The position numbers were made by a program, and so were the translations under genes. A DNA stretch of 6,392 bases from Chloroflexota bacterium (GTDB lineage Bacteria > Chloroflexota > Anaerolineae > Anaerolineales > UBA4823). Below, one piece after another: positions 5,496 through 6,392 of this stretch. A model generated the notes under the pieces. The model did no database searches and had not been told where the DNA came from. It was given only the letters and a program-made list of their open reading frames with translations. The stretch spans positions 1 to 6,392 of the forward strand of contig JAAZNS010000408.1 of NCBI GenBank assembly GCA_012798185.1, written 5' to 3'. The first letter of the stretch is position 1; every line of letters begins with the position of its first letter.

Positions 5496-6392
5496 ATGGA
5501 TTTCGCCAAAAAACCTGGTACGGGTTATCAGCCATTCTTGAATATCACTGTATTTATCCTTTGCGGAATAATCTTGGCAGCATGTCAGGTGTTATCGAAT
5601 ATAAACCAGAGTGAGCAGGAGATAAAAATTACCTCTACGCTGCCGGGCAATAAACCCCAAGTGACGCCAAAAATCACGCATTCGATGACACCGTCACCAA
5701 TCCCTACCAGCCAATTCCAAATCGAACCATCCGAATTAAATAATGTATCGCTGAATTTTTGGCACCCCTGGAATGGGGATAAAGAAGAAATCCTTAATCA
5801 ATTAATCGATGAATTTAACAGCAGTAATGCGTGGAAAATTCAGGTAAACCCCATTTATCAAGGCGGATATGATGAGGTTGGAGAAAGAGTCTATAACGCC
5901 ATAAACACCGGAGGATACCCGGAAATTGCGATCGGTTACCCATATCAAGCGGCAAAATGGCGCAGTGTGCGCAACATTATCCTTGACCTTGACGAGTATC
6001 GACGTGATCCGGAGTGGGGATTAACTTTCGAAGAAGAGAAAGCATTTTATCCCCTCTTTCAAAATCAGTGGGATGATCCCAGTAATTGGGGATTTCCGGC
6101 GCAAAGGACTGCGCAATTCCTTATTTATAATAAAAGCTGGGCTGAAGAATTGGGATTTTCTGCTGCCCCTTCAACACCTTCTGAATTTAAATCTCAGGCA
6201 TGTGCTGCCCATAAATCATATTCAAAAGATGATAACCCTGATAACGACTCTTTTGGCGGTTTGATTATTTCTGCCAATTACCCAACAACCTTGGCGTGGA
6301 TATTTGCCTTTGGGGGTGAAATTTTAAAACAGGATGGATCAGGGTATCAATTTAATACAACGCAAGTGAACGATGCATTTGAATTTCTCAGA
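5496..6392 (+). CDS. family 1 extracellular solute-binding lipoprotein, sugar/glycerol-3-phosphate type (partial)
   Basis: The first 299 codons of a binding protein run off the right edge with no stop; such proteins usually have about 400-480 residues. ATG 5496 follows GAGG by 5 nt. The signal helix ends in lipobox LAAC with Cys30, followed by a Thr/Pro/Ser tether (about 45-80). The mature domain opens with VSLNFWHPWNG (84-94) and continues with DEFNSSN, NPIYQGGYDEVGERV and PEIAIGYPYQAAKW, then GFPAQRTAQFLIYNKSW (199-215), a pattern of UgpB-like and related sugar-binding proteins. It is divergent from the phn operon. Its own permeases would be expected beyond the window. UgpB proteins bind glycerol-3-phosphate or its diesters, but many relatives bind sugars, so the ligand is open. 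Confidence 0.88.
   Translation, partial: MDFAKKPGTGYQPFLNITVFILCGIILAACQVLSNINQSEQEIKITSTLPGNKPQVTPKITHSMTPSPIPTSQFQIEPSELNNVSLNFWHPWNGDKEEILNQLIDEFNSSNAWKIQVNPIYQGGYDEVGERVYNAINTGGYPEIAIGYPYQAAKWRSVRNIILDLDEYRRDPEWGLTFEEEKAFYPLFQNQWDDPSNWGFPAQRTAQFLIYNKSWAEELGFSAAPSTPSEFKSQACAAHKSYSKDDNPDNDSFGGLIISANYPTTLAWIFAFGGEILKQDGSGYQFNTTQVNDAFEFLR

Noticed and set aside
6073..6264. A 63-codon plus-strand frame inside the second binding-protein gene.
   Set aside because: It is in a different frame from the family 1 binding protein, whose frame is open from 5496 to the window end with clear family motifs.
1..6392. CRISPR arrays, tRNA genes, insertion sequences and phage attachment sites.
   Set aside because: No regular repeat-spacer pattern, cloverleaf, transposase motif or terminal inverted repeats were seen on either strand.

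Overview
The window looks like a piece of chromosome from a Chloroflexota bacterium, most likely Anaerolineae-like. This is inferred from protein style: two lipoprotein solute-binding proteins carry long Thr/Pro-rich linkers right after the lipobox Cys, the protein sequence resembles that group, and base composition is moderate to AT-leaning. No rRNA or other taxonomic marker is present.

Most of the window (about 57-5127) is one minus-strand operon, read right to left. It encodes a PhnD-type lipoprotein binding protein (4003-5127), a PhnC-type ATPase (3174-3926), an unusually large 604-residue PhnE-type permease (1348-3162) and a cytoplasmic alkaline-phosphatase-superfamily hydrolase (57-1355, possibly from 1397). 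The first three form a complete ABC importer of the phosphonate/phosphite/phosphate class. The hydrolase overlaps the permease gene, so it is probably translationally coupled and may act on the imported compound. No C-P lyase gene is visible. A strong hairpin sits between the binding-protein and ATPase genes and may set their expression ratio.

A 368-bp AT-rich intergenic region (5128-5495) separates this operon from a divergent plus-strand gene. It holds overlapping divergent promoter candidates that share one near-palindromic -10 element at about 5293-5300, an orphan perfect Shine-Dalgarno sequence with a tiny ORF downstream in the operon leader, and an A/T-tract block.

The plus-strand gene (5496 to the right edge) is the first 299 residues of a second lipoprotein solute-binding protein of the sugar/glycerol-3-phosphate (UgpB-like) class, cut by the window end. 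At the left edge, 1-76 holds a short open frame on each strand, and only one of them is likely to be real.
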